The position numbers and the translations under genes are program-made. The notes below the pieces were generated by a model. That model searched no databases. It saw nothing but the letters and a program-made list of their open reading frames with translations, and was not told where the DNA came from. 64,000 nt of DNA from Solirubrobacter sp963792915 (GTDB taxonomy: Bacteria; Actinomycetota; Thermoleophilia; Solirubrobacterales; Solirubrobacteraceae): assembly GCA_963792915.1 (NCBI GenBank), contig CAWBYD010000003.1:434001-498000 (forward strand), read 5' to 3'. This document shows, piece by piece, positions 43,598-53,165 of this stretch. Positions within the stretch are counted from its first letter, which is position 1. Every line of letters begins with the position of its first letter.

Positions 43598-44445
43598 GCC
43601 ACGGCCTCCGAGGTCAGCTCCAGGTAGACGTCCTCGAGGCTCGGGCGCGTGACGCTCAGCTCCTCGATGCGGTCGCCGCGGGCCAGCGCTTCGCCGGTCA
43701 GCTCGTGCAGCAGCGCCGTCGGGTCCTCGGTGTAGCGCTCCATCGCGCTCCCGTCGGCGGCGCGCCAGGCGACGCGATAGCGCGAAGCGCCGAGGGCGTC
43801 GGGCGCGCCCTCGGCGAGGATGCGGCCGTTCTGGAGGATCGCCACGCGGTCGGCCAAGGCCTGCGCCTCGTCGAGGTAGTGCGTCGTCAGCACCACGGTC
43901 TTGCCGAGGTCGCGCAGCGCGCGCACGACGTCCCACGCCGCCCGGCGCGCGGCGGGATCGAAGCCGGTGGTCGGCTCGTCGAGGAAGATCAGCTCCGGGT
44001 CGCCGACCAGCGCGAGCGCGAAGTCCAGTCGCCGCCGCTGGCCGCCGGACAGCGTCCGCGCGCGGCGGTCGGCGCACTCGTCGAGCCCCGCCAGCGTCAG
44101 CACCTCGCCGACCGCGCGCGGCGCGGGGTAGAGCGTCGCCCAGTGCGCCACGGTCTCGCGGACGGTCAGGTGCGGGTAGGTGCCGCAGGCCTGGAGCACG
44201 ATCCCGACGCGCGAGCGCAGCGCCACCGGGCGCTCGCCCGGGTCCATCCCCAGCACCCGGACCGACCCGCCGTCACGCGCGCGGTAGCCCTCGAGCACCT
44301 CGACCGTCGTCGTCTTGCCCGCGCCGTTGGGCCCGAGCAGCCCGAACACCTCGCCGCGGGCGACCGTGAAGTCGACGCCCGCGACCGCGACATGGCCTCC
44401 GTAGGCCTTCTGCAGCCCGATGACCTCGATCGCGGGGCTCGTCAT
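43594..44445 (-). CDS. ABC transporter ATPase (DrrA-like)
   Basis: The ~283-residue ATPase has Walker A GPNGAGKTTT, Q-loop VLQACGTYPHLTVRE, signature LSGGQRRRLDFALAL, Walker B LIFLDEPTTGFDP and switch TTHYLDEAQ. A C-terminal DrrA-like domain ends RPSLEDVYLELTSEAVA. I chose ATG 44445 (MTSPAIEVIGLQKAYGG); ATGs at 44454 and 44457 are alternatives, and GGAGG sits only two bases before 44445. It is divergent from ppx with 33 bases between starts. Confidence 0.88.
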   Translation of the reverse strand: MTSPAIEVIGLQKAYGGHVAVAGVDFTVARGEVFGLLGPNGAGKTTTVEVLEGYRARDGGSVRVLGMDPGERPVALRSRVGIVLQACGTYPHLTVRETVAHWATLYPAPRAVGEVLTLAGLDECADRRARTLSGGQRRRLDFALALVGDPELIFLDEPTTGFDPAARRAAWDVVRALRDLGKTVVLTTHYLDEAQALADRVAILQNGRILAEGAPDALGASRYRVAWRAADGSAMERYTEDPTALLHELTGEALARGDRIEELSVTRPSLEDVYLELTSEAVA

Positions 44446-44478
44446 CGCCTCCATCATGGCAACATCGCTGGAGCGCGC

Positions 44479-45354
44479 ATGCTCTGCGGCTGCATCGACA
44501 TCGGGACGAATACCACCCGTGTGCTGGTGGCTGACGCGCGCGACGGGCGGCTCGTCGAGGTGCTCCAGCGGCGCGAGTTCACGTGCCTGGGCCGCGGCCT
44601 GGCACGCGACGGGGCGATTCCCGCGCACAAGATCGACGAGACCGTGCGCACGGTCACGTCCCAGGTCGCGGCGGCCGAGGCAGTTGGCGCGACGGCGATC
44701 CGGATCGTCGCCACCGCGGCGATCCGGCGCGCGGCCAACCGGGCCGAGTTCTGCGCCGCGCTACGCGTGCGCGGGTTCGAGGTGGTGGTGCTCGACGGCG
44801 CCGAGGAGGCGCGGCTCGCCTTCCTGGGCGCCACGCGGACGCTCGGGCACCCGCAGCCGGGGCGCGTGGCCGTGGTCGACGTCGGCGGCGGCTCGACCGA
44901 GATCGCCGTCGGCACGGTCGCGGGCGGCGTCGAGTGGTCGGAGTCCTACCCCGTCGGCTCGGGCGCGCTGGCCGACACGTACCTGCGCGGCGACCCGCCG
45001 ACGCCGGCGCAACTCGAGGCGGCCCGGGCGGACGCCACGCGCGCGCTCGCCGGATGCCGGCCGCCGGCGGTCGAGGCGGCCGTCGCGGTCGGCGGCAGCG
45101 CGGCCTCGCTGCGGCGGCTCGTCGGCCCGGTGCTCGAGCCGGCGTCGCTCAAGCGCGCGCTGGACCTGCTCGTCTCCGGCCGCGCCGCGGACGTCGCCGC
45201 CCGCTACGACCTCGACTTCGAGCGCGTGCGGCTGATGCCGGCCGGGCTGCTCGCGCTCGGCGCCGCCGCCCAGCGGCTCGGCCGGCCGCTCGAGATCGGC
45301 AACGGCGGGCTGCGCGAGGGCGTCCTGTTCGACCTCGCCGGTCAGGCGTCCTAA
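44479..45354 (+). CDS. ppx: Exopolyphosphatase/GppA family phosphatase
   Basis: The 291-residue protein has the ASKHA-type ATPase motifs of Ppx/GppA: GCIDIGTNTTRVLVAD at the N-terminus, VATAAIRRAANRAEF, VLDGAEEARLAFLGA, VVDVGGGSTEIAVG and GGSAASLRRL. It is the short two-domain form (~300 residues) common in actinobacteria. It hydrolyses polyphosphate or pppGpp. It lies 44 bases before ppk on the same strand, so one locus holds synthesis and breakdown genes. Confidence 0.9.
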   Translation: MLCGCIDIGTNTTRVLVADARDGRLVEVLQRREFTCLGRGLARDGAIPAHKIDETVRTVTSQVAAAEAVGATAIRIVATAAIRRAANRAEFCAALRVRGFEVVVLDGAEEARLAFLGATRTLGHPQPGRVAVVDVGGGSTEIAVGTVAGGVEWSESYPVGSGALADTYLRGDPPTPAQLEAARADATRALAGCRPPAVEAAVAVGGSAASLRRLVGPVLEPASLKRALDLLVSGRAADVAARYDLDFERVRLMPAGLLALGAAAQRLGRPLEIGNGGLREGVLFDLAGQAS

Positions 45355-45398
45355 CAAGTCACTCACGGTTTTTCCGCAGATGGTGCGATCATCGACCC

Positions 45399-47517
45399 GT
45401 GAGCGACACCAGCGCATCCGCCGAGACCGTGACTGCGCCGGACCTCGATGATCCGGCGCTGTATTTCAACCGCGAACTCTCATGGATGGAGTTCAACGAT
45501 CGCGTGCTGGAGCTCGCGGAGGATCCCCGCGCAGGCGCTGATGGAGCGCCTGAAGTTCGCGGCGATCTACTCCAACAACCTCGACGAGTTCTTCATGGTC
45601 CGCGTCGCCGGCCTGCACGACCAGATCGACGCGGGCATCGAGAAGCCGCTGCAGGACGGCCGCACGCCGACCGAGACGATCACGGCGCTGCGCCGCGTGG
45701 TACGCGAGCACCAGGCGCGCCAGTCACGCCTGCTCGACCACGACCTGCGGCCCGCGCTGGCCGAGCACGGCATCCGCATCGTCCGCTACGCCGACGTCTC
45801 CAAGACGGAACGCGAAGCGCTCGACGAGCGTTTCCTCAAGCAGATCTTCCCGGTCCTGACGCCGCTCGCGGTCGGGCTCGGCCGCCCGTTCCCGTACATC
45901 TCGAACCTCTCGCTGTCGCTCGGCGTGTTCGTCCGCGACCCGGTGACCGACGTCCAGACGTTCGCGCGCGTGAAGGTGCCCAAGGAGATGCTGCCGCGCT
46001 TCGTGTCCGTCGGCTCGAGCTACACCTTCGTGCCGCTCGAGGACGTGATCGCCGAGAACCTGGACGTGCTGTTCCCGGGCATGGAGATCATCGACCATCA
46101 CGTCTTCCGCGTCACCCGCGACGCCGACTTCACGGTCTCCGACGAGGCCGACGACCTGCTGCAGGCGGTCGAGGACGAGCTGCGCGCGCGCCGCTTCGGC
46201 GAGGTCGTGCGCGTCGAGGTCGGCGCCGAGATGAGCGCGGAGATGCGCGAGCAGATCACCCGCGCGCTCGAGGCCGAGCCCGAGGACGTCTTCGAGGTCG
46301 AGGGCCTGCTGGATCTCAAGGACCTGTGGGACATCGTGAAGATCCCCGGGCACGGCGAGCTGCGCGATCCGCCCTGGACGCCGGTGACCCAGGCGCGGCT
46401 GCAGGCCGACGAGGGCGAGGAGCCGGACATCCTGGCCGCGATGCGCAAGGGCGACATCCTGCTCCACCACCCGTACGACTCGTTCGTGACGTCGGTCGAG
46501 CGCTTCGTCACCCAGGCCGTGGCCGACCCCGACGTGCTGGCGATCAAGCAGACCGTGTACCGCACGAGCGACGACTCGCCGCTCGTCCCGGCGCTCATCC
46601 GCGCCGCCGAGCGGGGCAAGCAGGCCGTCTGCCTCGTCGAGGTCAAGGCGCGCTTCGACGAGCGCGCGAACATCCAGTGGGGCCGCGCGCTGGAGGAGGC
46701 CGGCGTCCACGTCGTGTACGGGCTGCCGGCGCTCAAGACCCACGCCAAGTGCATCCTGGTGGTGCGCCGCGAGGGCGACGGCGTGCGCCACTACGTGCAC
46801 GTCGGCACCGGCAACTACAACGCGTCGACGGCGCGCCTGTACACCGACTTCGGCCTGCTGACCTGCGACGAGCAGCTCGGCGCCGACGTCGCCGACATGT
46901 TCAACTTCCTCACCGGCTTCGCCCGCCCGCGCGGTTACCGCAAGGTGCTGATCGCCCCGCAGCACCTGCGCGACGGGATCATCGACGAGATCGAGCGCAC
47001 CATCGCCTGTGCCGAGGACGGCCACCCGGCGCGGATCCGGATGAAGATGAACTCGCTGGTGGACCGCGAATGCATCCAGTCGCTCTACCGCGCCTCCCAG
47101 GCCGGCGTCCCGGTGGAGATCAACGTCCGCGGCATCTCGTGCCTGAAGCCCGGCGTGGCGGGCGTCTCGGACAACATCCGCGTGGTCTCGATCGTGGGCC
47201 GCTTCCTCGAGCACTCGCGCATCTACTCGTTCGAGCGCGACGGCGAGGCGCAGGTCCTGATCGGCTCGGCGGACCTGATGCCGCGCAACCTCGACACGCG
47301 CGTGGAGCTGGTGGCCCCGATCCGCGACGAGTCGCTGCGCGCGGACCTGCTGGACACGCTGGACCGCTGCTTCGCCGACAACGTCAACGGCTGGGACCTC
47401 GACAGCGAGGGCAACTGGACGCGCCGCACGCCGGGCAAGGACGAGGCGCGCAGCGTCCAGCGCGAGCTGATGGCCGCGCACACCGCGGAGGCGGCGGAGG
47501 CCGCTTCCGCTACTTAG
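45399..47517 (+). CDS. ppk: Polyphosphate kinase 1 (one-base frameshift as read)
   Basis: GTG 45399 opens the N domain (LYFNRELSWMEFNDRVLELA). An extra base near 45530 (CCCCGCGCAGG) breaks the frame, which resumes QALMERLKFAAIYSNNLDEF. Corrected length is 705 residues. Catalytic segments are intact: HHPYDSFVTSVERFV, KQTVYRTSDDSPLVPALI, THAKCILVVRREGDGVRHYV, the autophosphorylated His in HVGTGNYNASTARLYTDFG, and LIGSADLMPRNLDTRVE. The enzyme makes polyphosphate from ATP. An essentially perfect housekeeping enzyme with one indel argues for sequence error. The last four bases overlap the convergent tetR gene. Confidence 0.88.
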
Positions 47518-48098
47518 ACGAGGAGCTCGAGCAGCTCGCCACGCGTGGCCGCCCACTGGTGGTCGACGCCCGCGGGGGGGTGCCCGAGCAGCTTGAGCAG
47601 CGCCAGGCCGCGGACGGCACTCAACGCGGTCGACCAGCGGCTGGAGACGAAGTCGGCGCCGAAGATCGTCGACGCCGTCTCCTGGATGGCGCGTGAGATC
47701 GCGCGCTCCTCGGCGGCGATCACAGCGCGCAGCTCGGCGTCGCCGCGGGCCGCGAGGCTGAGCTCGACGACCGCCGCGAACAGCGGGCCGCTGTACTGCT
47801 CGAAGAGGATGTCGAGCCCCGTCTGGACCAGCGCGGGGCCGCGCTCGACCGCGGCCAGGCGCCGCCGCAGCTCCTCGATCTGGCGCTCGGCGAGGTGATG
47901 CACGGCCTCGGCGACGAGCGTGACCTTGTGCGGGAAGTAGTTCTGCTGGGCGCCGCGGGAGACGCCGGCACGTCGCGCGACGCCGGGCGTGGTCAGGCCG
48001 ACGTAGCCGCGCTCCAGCAGCTCCTCGACGGCGGCGTCCAGCAGCCGCCGGCGGGTCGCGTGGGCACGGGCCTGCTTGGGCTCGGTGGGCGTCGCCAT
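47514..48098 (-). CDS. TetR-family transcriptional regulator
   Basis: The 194-residue repressor has the TetR HTH (RRRLLDAAVEELLERGYVGL, TTPGVARRAGVSRGAQQNYF, PHKVTLVAEAVHHLAERQ) and a C-terminal ligand domain with FEQYSGPLFAAVVELSLAAR. It is divergent from fadA, with a palindrome midway, so control of the beta-oxidation genes in response to an acyl-CoA is likely but inferred. ATG 48098 (MATPTEPKQ) is preferred to an upstream start that would read through the promoter region. Confidence 0.85.
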   Translation of the reverse strand: MATPTEPKQARAHATRRRLLDAAVEELLERGYVGLTTPGVARRAGVSRGAQQNYFPHKVTLVAEAVHHLAERQIEELRRRLAAVERGPALVQTGLDILFEQYSGPLFAAVVELSLAARGDAELRAVIAAEERAISRAIQETASTIFGADFVSSRWSTALSAVRGLALLKLLGHPPAGVDHQWAATRGELLELLV

Positions 48099-48119
48099 CG
48101 AGGCGACCGTATCAAAAGC

Positions 48120-48137
48120 ATCAAGGGTGATTATTAT
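48120..48137. promoter_or_regulatory. Possible TetR operator and fadA -10 box
   Basis: ATCA-AGGG-TGAT (48120-48131) is an inverted repeat midway between tetR and fadA. TATTAT at 48132-48137 follows and may be the fadA -10 box, in an A/T-rich patch that stands out from the GC-rich surroundings. A repressor bound here would block RNA polymerase. Confidence 0.4.
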
Positions 48138-48172
48138 GGGGGGCCTAGGTCTCGATCTCGAGGAGGACTTGA

Positions 48173-49390
48173 ATGGCCGCCAGCGAAGCATTGGTGTTCG
48201 ACGCGTTGCGGACGCCGCGCGGGAAGGGCAAGGTCAACGGGTCGCTGCACACGACCAAGCCGGTCGACCTCGTCGTAGGGCTGATGCACGAGATGCTGAT
48301 CCGCAACGAGCGGCTCGATCCGGCCGCCGTCGACGACGTCGTGCTCGGTTGCGTCACCCCGGTCGGCGACCAGGGCGCGGACATCGCCAAGACCGCCGCG
48401 CTCAAGGCCGGCCTGCCGCACACGGTGGCGGGAGTGCAGCTCAACCGCTTCTGCGCCTCCGGCCTCGAGGCCGTGAACATCGCCGCGCAGAAGGTCGCGT
48501 CGGGCTGGGAGGACCTCGTCCTGGCCGGCGGCGTCGAGTCGATGTCGCGCGTGCCGATGGGCAGCGACGGCGGCGCATGGGCGATGGACCCGGAGACGAG
48601 CTACGACACGTCGTTCGTCCCGCAGGGCATCAGCGCCGACCTGATCGCGACGGTCGAGGGCTTCAGCCGCGAGGACGTCGACGGCTATGCGGCGCGCTCG
48701 CAGGCGCGTGCGGCCGTCGCCCGCGAGGAGGGCCGGTTCTCCGGCTCGGTGGTCCCGGTCACCGACCTCAACGACAACCCCGTGCTCGACCACGACGAGT
48801 TCATCCGCCCGGGCACCACGGTCGAGACGCTGAGCACGCTCAAGCCCTCGTTCGCGATGATCGGCGAGCACGGCGGCTTCGATGCCGTCGCGCTGCAGAA
48901 GTACCACTGGGTCGAGGCGATCGAACACGTCCACACGCCCGGCAACTCGTCCGGGATCGTCGACGGCGCCGCGCTGGTCGCGATCGGCAACGAGCGCATG
49001 GCCGAGCGCTACGGGCTCACGCCGCGGGCCCGGATCCTCGCCACCGCGGTCTGCGGCTCCGAGCCGACGATCATGCTCACGGGTCCGGCCCCGGCGTCCA
49101 AGAAGGCGCTCGCCAAGGCCGGCCTGACCGTCGACGACCTCGATCTCGTCGAGATGAATGAGGCGTTCGCGGCCGTCGTGCTGCGCTTCGTGGGCGACAT
49201 GAACGTCGACATGGAGAAGGTCAACGTCAACGGCGGCGCGATCGCCATGGGTCACCCGCTCGGCGCGACCGGCGCGATGATCCTCGGCACGCTGGTCGAC
49301 GAGCTGCACCGGACCGGTGGGCGCTACGGGCTCGCCACGCTCTGCGTCGGCGGCGGAATGGGTATCGCGACCGTCGTGGAGGCGATCTGA
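48173..49390 (+). CDS. fadA: Acetyl-CoA C-acyltransferase (thiolase)
   Basis: The 405-residue thiolase cleaves 3-ketoacyl-CoA to acetyl-CoA in beta-oxidation. Catalytic residues are visible: Cys94 in QLNRFCASGLEAV, His in GGAIAMGHPLGATGA and Cys in CVGGGMGIA. VDDLDLVEMNEAFAAVVL is the NEAF motif. AGGAGG (48161-48166) precedes ATG 48173 by six bases. Its stop overlaps the fadB ATG, giving the usual FadA-FadB subunit pair. Confidence 0.93.
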   Translation: MAASEALVFDALRTPRGKGKVNGSLHTTKPVDLVVGLMHEMLIRNERLDPAAVDDVVLGCVTPVGDQGADIAKTAALKAGLPHTVAGVQLNRFCASGLEAVNIAAQKVASGWEDLVLAGGVESMSRVPMGSDGGAWAMDPETSYDTSFVPQGISADLIATVEGFSREDVDGYAARSQARAAVAREEGRFSGSVVPVTDLNDNPVLDHDEFIRPGTTVETLSTLKPSFAMIGEHGGFDAVALQKYHWVEAIEHVHTPGNSSGIVDGAALVAIGNERMAERYGLTPRARILATAVCGSEPTIMLTGPAPASKKALAKAGLTVDDLDLVEMNEAFAAVVLRFVGDMNVDMEKVNVNGGAIAMGHPLGATGAMILGTLVDELHRTGGRYGLATLCVGGGMGIATVVEAI

Positions 49391-51570
49391 TGAGCACGAT
49401 TCGCTGGGACCTGGACGCCGACGGCGTCGTCGTGCTCACGCTCGACGACCCCGCGCAGTCCGCCAACACCATGAACGCCGCGTACGTCGCCTCGATGGGG
49501 AAGACGGTCGAGCGCCTGGAGGCCGAGAAGGACTCGATCACCGGCGTCGTCATCACGTCGGCGAAGAAGACGTTCTTCGCGGGCGGCGACCTCAACGACC
49601 TGCGGCTGGCCACCAAGGAGCGCTCGGGCGAGGTGGCGACGCACGTACGCGAGCTCAAGCGCCAGCTGCGGCGCCTGGAGACGCTCGGCAAGCCGGTCGT
49701 CGCCGCGATCAACGGCGCCGCGCTAGGCGGCGGCCTGGAGATCTGCCTGGCCTGCCACCACCGGATCGTGGTCGACGATCCCAAGGCGGTCGTCGGCTTC
49801 CCGGAGGTTCAGCTCGGCTTGCTGCCCGGCGGCGGCGGCGTGACGCGCTCGGTGCGCATGCTCGGCATCGCCAACGCGCTGCTGCAGGCGCTGCTGCAGG
49901 GCCAGCGCCACCGGCCCGCGCAGGCGAAGGAGATCGGCCTCGTGGACGAGATCGTCCCGTCGGTGGCCGATCTGCTCCCGGCCGCGAAGGCCTGGATCGC
50001 GGCCAACCCCGAGGCTGCGCAGCCGTGGGACCGCGACGGCTACAAGATCCCCGGCGGCACGCCCTCGAACCCGAAGTTCGCGGCCAACCTGCCCGCGTTC
50101 CCGGCCAACCTGCGCAAGCAGATCAAGGGCGCCAACTACCCCGCGCCGCACCACATCATGGCCGCCGCGGTCGAGGGCGCCCAGGTCGACTTCGACAACG
50201 CGCTCGAGATCGAGGGCCGCTATTTCGTGGACCTCGTCACGGGCCAGGTCGCGAAGAACATGATCCAGGCGTTCTTCTTCGACATGCAGGTCGTCAACGG
50301 CTCGCGCGGCCGGCCGCAGTCGATCGAGCCGTTCCGCGCCACCAAGGTCGTCGTGCTCGGCGCCGGCATGATGGGCGCGGCGATCGCCTACGTATGCGCC
50401 AAGGCGGGCATCGAGGTCGTGCTCAAGGACGTCGAACTCGAGGCCGCGCAGCGCGGCAAGGGCTACTCGCAGAAGCTGGTCGAGAAGGCCGTCTCGCGCG
50501 GCCGTTCGACGCAGGCCGACGCCGAGGCGCTGCTCGCCCGCATCACGCCGACGGCCGACGCGGCGGACGCCGCCGGCGCCGACCTCGTGATCGAGGCCGT
50601 GTTCGAGGACCCGAAGGTCAAGGCGCAGGTGTTCGCCGAGATCGAGCCGTACCTCGCCGAGGGCGCGCTGCTGGGCTCGAACACGTCGACGCTGCCGATC
50701 ACCGGGCTGGCCGCCGACAGCGCGCGGCCCGCCGACTTCATCGGGCTGCACTTCTTCAGCCCGGTCGACAAGATGCCGCTGATCGAGATCATCAAGGGCG
50801 AGGAGACCTCCGAGGACTCCGTCTACCGCGCGCTCGACGTCGCCAAGCAGATCTCCAAGACGCCGATCGTTGTCAACGACAGCCGCGGCTTCTTCACGAG
50901 CCGCGTGATCGGCACGTTCATCAACGAGGGCATCGCGATGCTGCTCGAGGGCGTCCCCGCGCCGACGATCGAGCAGGCGTCCTCGCAGGCCGGCTACCCG
51001 GCCCCCGTGCTGCAGCTCTCCGACGAGCTCAACCTCGTCCTGATGCGCCGCATCCGCGAGCAGTACAAGGCGGTCGCGGGCGAGGGCTCGTGGGCGACGC
51101 ACCCGTCCGAGCAGGTCGTCGATCGCATGCTCGACGAGTTCGGCCGCAGCGGCAAGGCGGCCGGCGCCGGGTTCTACGAGTACGAGGACGGCAAGCGCAC
51201 GCGCCTGTGGCACGGGCTGACGGATGCGTTCCCGCCCGTCCCGGACCCGTCGGCGATCTCGCTGACCGATCTCGAGGAGCGGATGCTGATCGTTGAGGCG
51301 ATCGAGTCGGTCAAGTGCCTGGACGAGGGCGTGATCGAGTCCGTGGCCGACGCCAACATCGGTTCGATCCTCGGCATCGGCTTCCCCGGCTGGAGCGGCG
51401 GCGTGCTGCAGTACATCAACGGCTACGAAGGCGGGCTGGCGGGCTTCGTGGCCCGCGCGCGCGAGCTCGCGGCCCGCTACGGCGAGCGCTTCGAGCCGCC
51501 CGCCTCGCTCGTCGAGAAGGCCGAGCGCGGCGAGATCTACAGCGACGAGCCCACGCCCGTCGCCGCGTAA
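49390..51570 (+). CDS. fadB: Trifunctional-type FadB: enoyl-CoA hydratase / 3-hydroxyacyl-CoA dehydrogenase
   Basis: Of 726 residues, about 1-300 form a crotonase domain (KKTFFAGGDLNDLR oxyanion Gly pair, NGAALGGGLEICLACHHRI, FPEVQLGLLPGGGGVTRSV). About 315 onward is the dehydrogenase: VVLGAGMMGAAIAYVCAKAG binds NAD, FIGLHFFSPVDKMPLIEIIK holds the catalytic His, and VVNDSRGFFTSRVIGTFINE starts the C-terminal helical domains. It performs two beta-oxidation steps and channels product to FadA. The start overlaps the fadA stop. A repeat element follows. Confidence 0.93.
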   Translation: MSTIRWDLDADGVVVLTLDDPAQSANTMNAAYVASMGKTVERLEAEKDSITGVVITSAKKTFFAGGDLNDLRLATKERSGEVATHVRELKRQLRRLETLGKPVVAAINGAALGGGLEICLACHHRIVVDDPKAVVGFPEVQLGLLPGGGGVTRSVRMLGIANALLQALLQGQRHRPAQAKEIGLVDEIVPSVADLLPAAKAWIAANPEAAQPWDRDGYKIPGGTPSNPKFAANLPAFPANLRKQIKGANYPAPHHIMAAAVEGAQVDFDNALEIEGRYFVDLVTGQVAKNMIQAFFFDMQVVNGSRGRPQSIEPFRATKVVVLGAGMMGAAIAYVCAKAGIEVVLKDVELEAAQRGKGYSQKLVEKAVSRGRSTQADAEALLARITPTADAADAAGADLVIEAVFEDPKVKAQVFAEIEPYLAEGALLGSNTSTLPITGLAADSARPADFIGLHFFSPVDKMPLIEIIKGEETSEDSVYRALDVAKQISKTPIVVNDSRGFFTSRVIGTFINEGIAMLLEGVPAPTIEQASSQAGYPAPVLQLSDELNLVLMRRIREQYKAVAGEGSWATHPSEQVVDRMLDEFGRSGKAAGAGFYEYEDGKRTRLWHGLTDAFPPVPDPSAISLTDLEERMLIVEAIESVKCLDEGVIESVADANIGSILGIGFPGWSGGVLQYINGYEGGLAGFVARARELAARYGERFEPPASLVEKAERGEIYSDEPTPVAA

Positions 51571-51660
51571 CGATTCGGGACCGCCGCGCGCCCCCGGGCG
51601 CGCGGCGGCGCCGCCCGCGGTGGTGAGGGGCGACGCGGCGTGGTCAGCCCTCGGCGCGGC

Positions 51661-51787
51661 GCGAGTTCGCAGCACCGCACCGCGGCTCGCCGCGGTCCCG
51701 GCGAACTCGCCGGAGCATCGCCCCCTGGGCGATGCGGCGAACTCGCCGGAGCATCGCCCCCTGGGCGATGCGGCGCCCTCTGGGCGA
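51661..51787 (+). repeat. Palindromic intergenic repeat element, copy B
   Basis: Inverted arms GCGAGTTCGC (51661-51670) and GCGAACTCGC (51701-51710) flank a 30-base loop. A 36-bp unit GCGAACTCGCCGGAGCATCG... ending GGGCGATGCG occurs twice in tandem (51701-51736 and 51737-51772), followed by a partial CCCTCTGGGCGAC. It fills the gap between convergent fadB and sigma factor genes. The same plan in opposite orientation occurs at 13441-13560. Confidence 0.65.
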
Positions 51788-52660
51788 CTAAGCAGCGTCG
51801 CGGAGCGCGCCCGTCGCCGGCGACGCGCGCAGGTGGCGCAGCGCGCGGTCCTCGGCGCAGCGCACGCGGCGCGGCGTGATGCCGAGCACCCGCGCGGCCT
51901 GGCCGGGCGTGTGCGGCGCCTCGGCGCCGAGGCCGAAGCGCAGCTCGAGCACGCGGCGCTCGAGCCCGTCGAGGCCGGCGAGCACGGAGCCGAGGTCGGC
52001 GTGCATGCGCGAGACGGCCGCGGACTCCTCGGGCGTCGGGCCCTCGTCGGCCAGCAGGTGGCCGAGCTCCGCGTCGCCCTCGTCGCCCACCGGCGCCTCG
52101 AGCGAGACCGGGGCGAGCGCGATCCGGCGCACGTCGGCGACCTCGAGCTCGGACCAGTCCAGCGCCGTGGCCAGCTCGCCGGCGGTCGGCGTCGCGCCCA
52201 GCGCCATCGCCAGCCGCCGCTCGACCGCCTGCAGCTTGCGCACGCGGTCGCCGACGTGGACGGGCAGGCGCACGGCGCGGCCCTTCTCGGACATGGCGCG
52301 CCCGATCGCCTGGCGGATCCACAGCGTCGCGTACGTGGAGAAGCGGAACCCGCGGCGGTGGTCGAACTTCTCGACCGCACGCACCAGGCCGATCGTGCCC
52401 TCCTGGATCAGGTCCAGGAGCGTCATCCCGGAGTCCTCGCGCTGGAAGCGCTTGGCGAGGTGGACGACGAGGCGCAGGTTGGCCTCGATCATGCGGTCCT
52501 TGGCCGCGAGGTCGCCGCGCTCGATGCGGCGGGCGAGCTCGAGCTCCTCGGCGTGCGTGAGCAGCCGGGTGCGGGCGATGCGCTGGAGGAAGAGCCCCAA
52601 CCCGTCACCCAGCTCACGGGCGTCGGGGCTCGCCGGGATCGGGGTGACGGAGGTGCTCAT
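51788..52660 (-). CDS. Sigma-70 family RNA polymerase sigma factor (group 2/3 type)
   Basis: The 290-residue sigma factor has region 1.2 (LFLQRIARTRLLTHAEELEL), region 2 (MIEANLRLVVHLAKRFQRED, LLDLIQEGTIGLVRAVEKFD, FRFSTYATLWIRQAIGRAM), region 3 (VHVGDRVRKLQAVERRLAMA) and region 4 (LGSVLAGLDGLERRVLELRFG, QAARVLGITPRRVRCAEDRAL). It has no region 1.1 and is shorter than a primary RpoD, so it is an alternative sigma factor for a non-essential programme. ATG 52660 is used; one 12 bases upstream is possible. A membrane protein gene lies upstream on the same strand, but is not a typical anti-sigma factor. Confidence 0.88.
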   Translation of the reverse strand: MSTSVTPIPASPDARELGDGLGLFLQRIARTRLLTHAEELELARRIERGDLAAKDRMIEANLRLVVHLAKRFQREDSGMTLLDLIQEGTIGLVRAVEKFDHRRGFRFSTYATLWIRQAIGRAMSEKGRAVRLPVHVGDRVRKLQAVERRLAMALGATPTAGELATALDWSELEVADVRRIALAPVSLEAPVGDEGDAELGHLLADEGPTPEESAAVSRMHADLGSVLAGLDGLERRVLELRFGLGAEAPHTPGQAARVLGITPRRVRCAEDRALRHLRASPATGALRDAA

Positions 52661-52724
52661 GCCCGCCAGCATCGACCACGTTGCTCAAGGGATTCTGAGA
52701 TCTACCTACGGACTGGTTAAACGC

Positions 52725-53060
52725 TCAGCGGGCCTGGGGCGGCGGCAGCGTGATCTGACAGCCCGATGGCGCCTGGAAGTAGCGCCCGTTGCCGCCGTGC
52801 GGCACGTCGCACGGGCCGAGCAGGACGTCGGCGCGGGCGACGGCGGCGCCGACGAACGCGACCGGGAAGCGCTGGGTCACGGAATCCGAGGAGACGAGCC
52901 GGCTCGGGGCGGTGAAGGCGAACACGAGCACGCCCGCGGCCAGGCATGCCGCGAAGCGGCGGCTCATGATCCAGCGGTGCCGGCGCGCGGCCACCTCGCC
53001 GGAGGTGGCGTTGGTCAGCGCGTCGCCGAGACGCTCGAGGTCAGGCGGCAGGTCACCCAT
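52725..53060 (-). CDS. Small single-pass membrane protein
   Basis: The 111 residues have a soluble N-terminus (MGDLPPDLERLGDALTNATS), a basic stretch RRHRWIMSRR, one helix AACLAAGVLVFAFTA and an exported C-terminal part with two Cys (LLGPCDVPHGG and APSGCQITL). N-in topology with a short cytosolic domain upstream of a sigma factor gene invites an anti-sigma guess, but no ZAS zinc motif or other signature is present. The function is unknown. Confidence 0.55.
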   Translation of the reverse strand: MGDLPPDLERLGDALTNATSGEVAARRHRWIMSRRFAACLAAGVLVFAFTAPSRLVSSDSVTQRFPVAFVGAAVARADVLLGPCDVPHGGNGRYFQAPSGCQITLPPPQAR

Positions 53061-53112
53061 CGTGCACTCTCATCATGGCTCGTCGGCCGCTCGAATGTCA
53101 CCGGGGAAGACA

Positions 53113-53140
53113 CGACGGCCCCGCCGAAGCAGGGCCGTCG
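53113..53140 (-). terminator. Terminator hairpin after the peptide-binding lipoprotein gene
   Basis: CGACGGCCC (53113-53121) pairs with GGGCCGTCG (53132-53140) around a 10-base loop, 26 bases beyond the stop of the minus-strand gene at 53166. Confidence 0.6.
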
Positions 53141-53165
53141 AGTACATCTCACAGGCGCCCGCGCG

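Noticed and set aside
52725..53060. Anti-sigma factor for the adjacent sigma-70 gene
   Set aside because: No zinc anti-sigma motif or known anti-sigma domain is visible, and the sigma factor is not of the ECF type that usually has such a partner.
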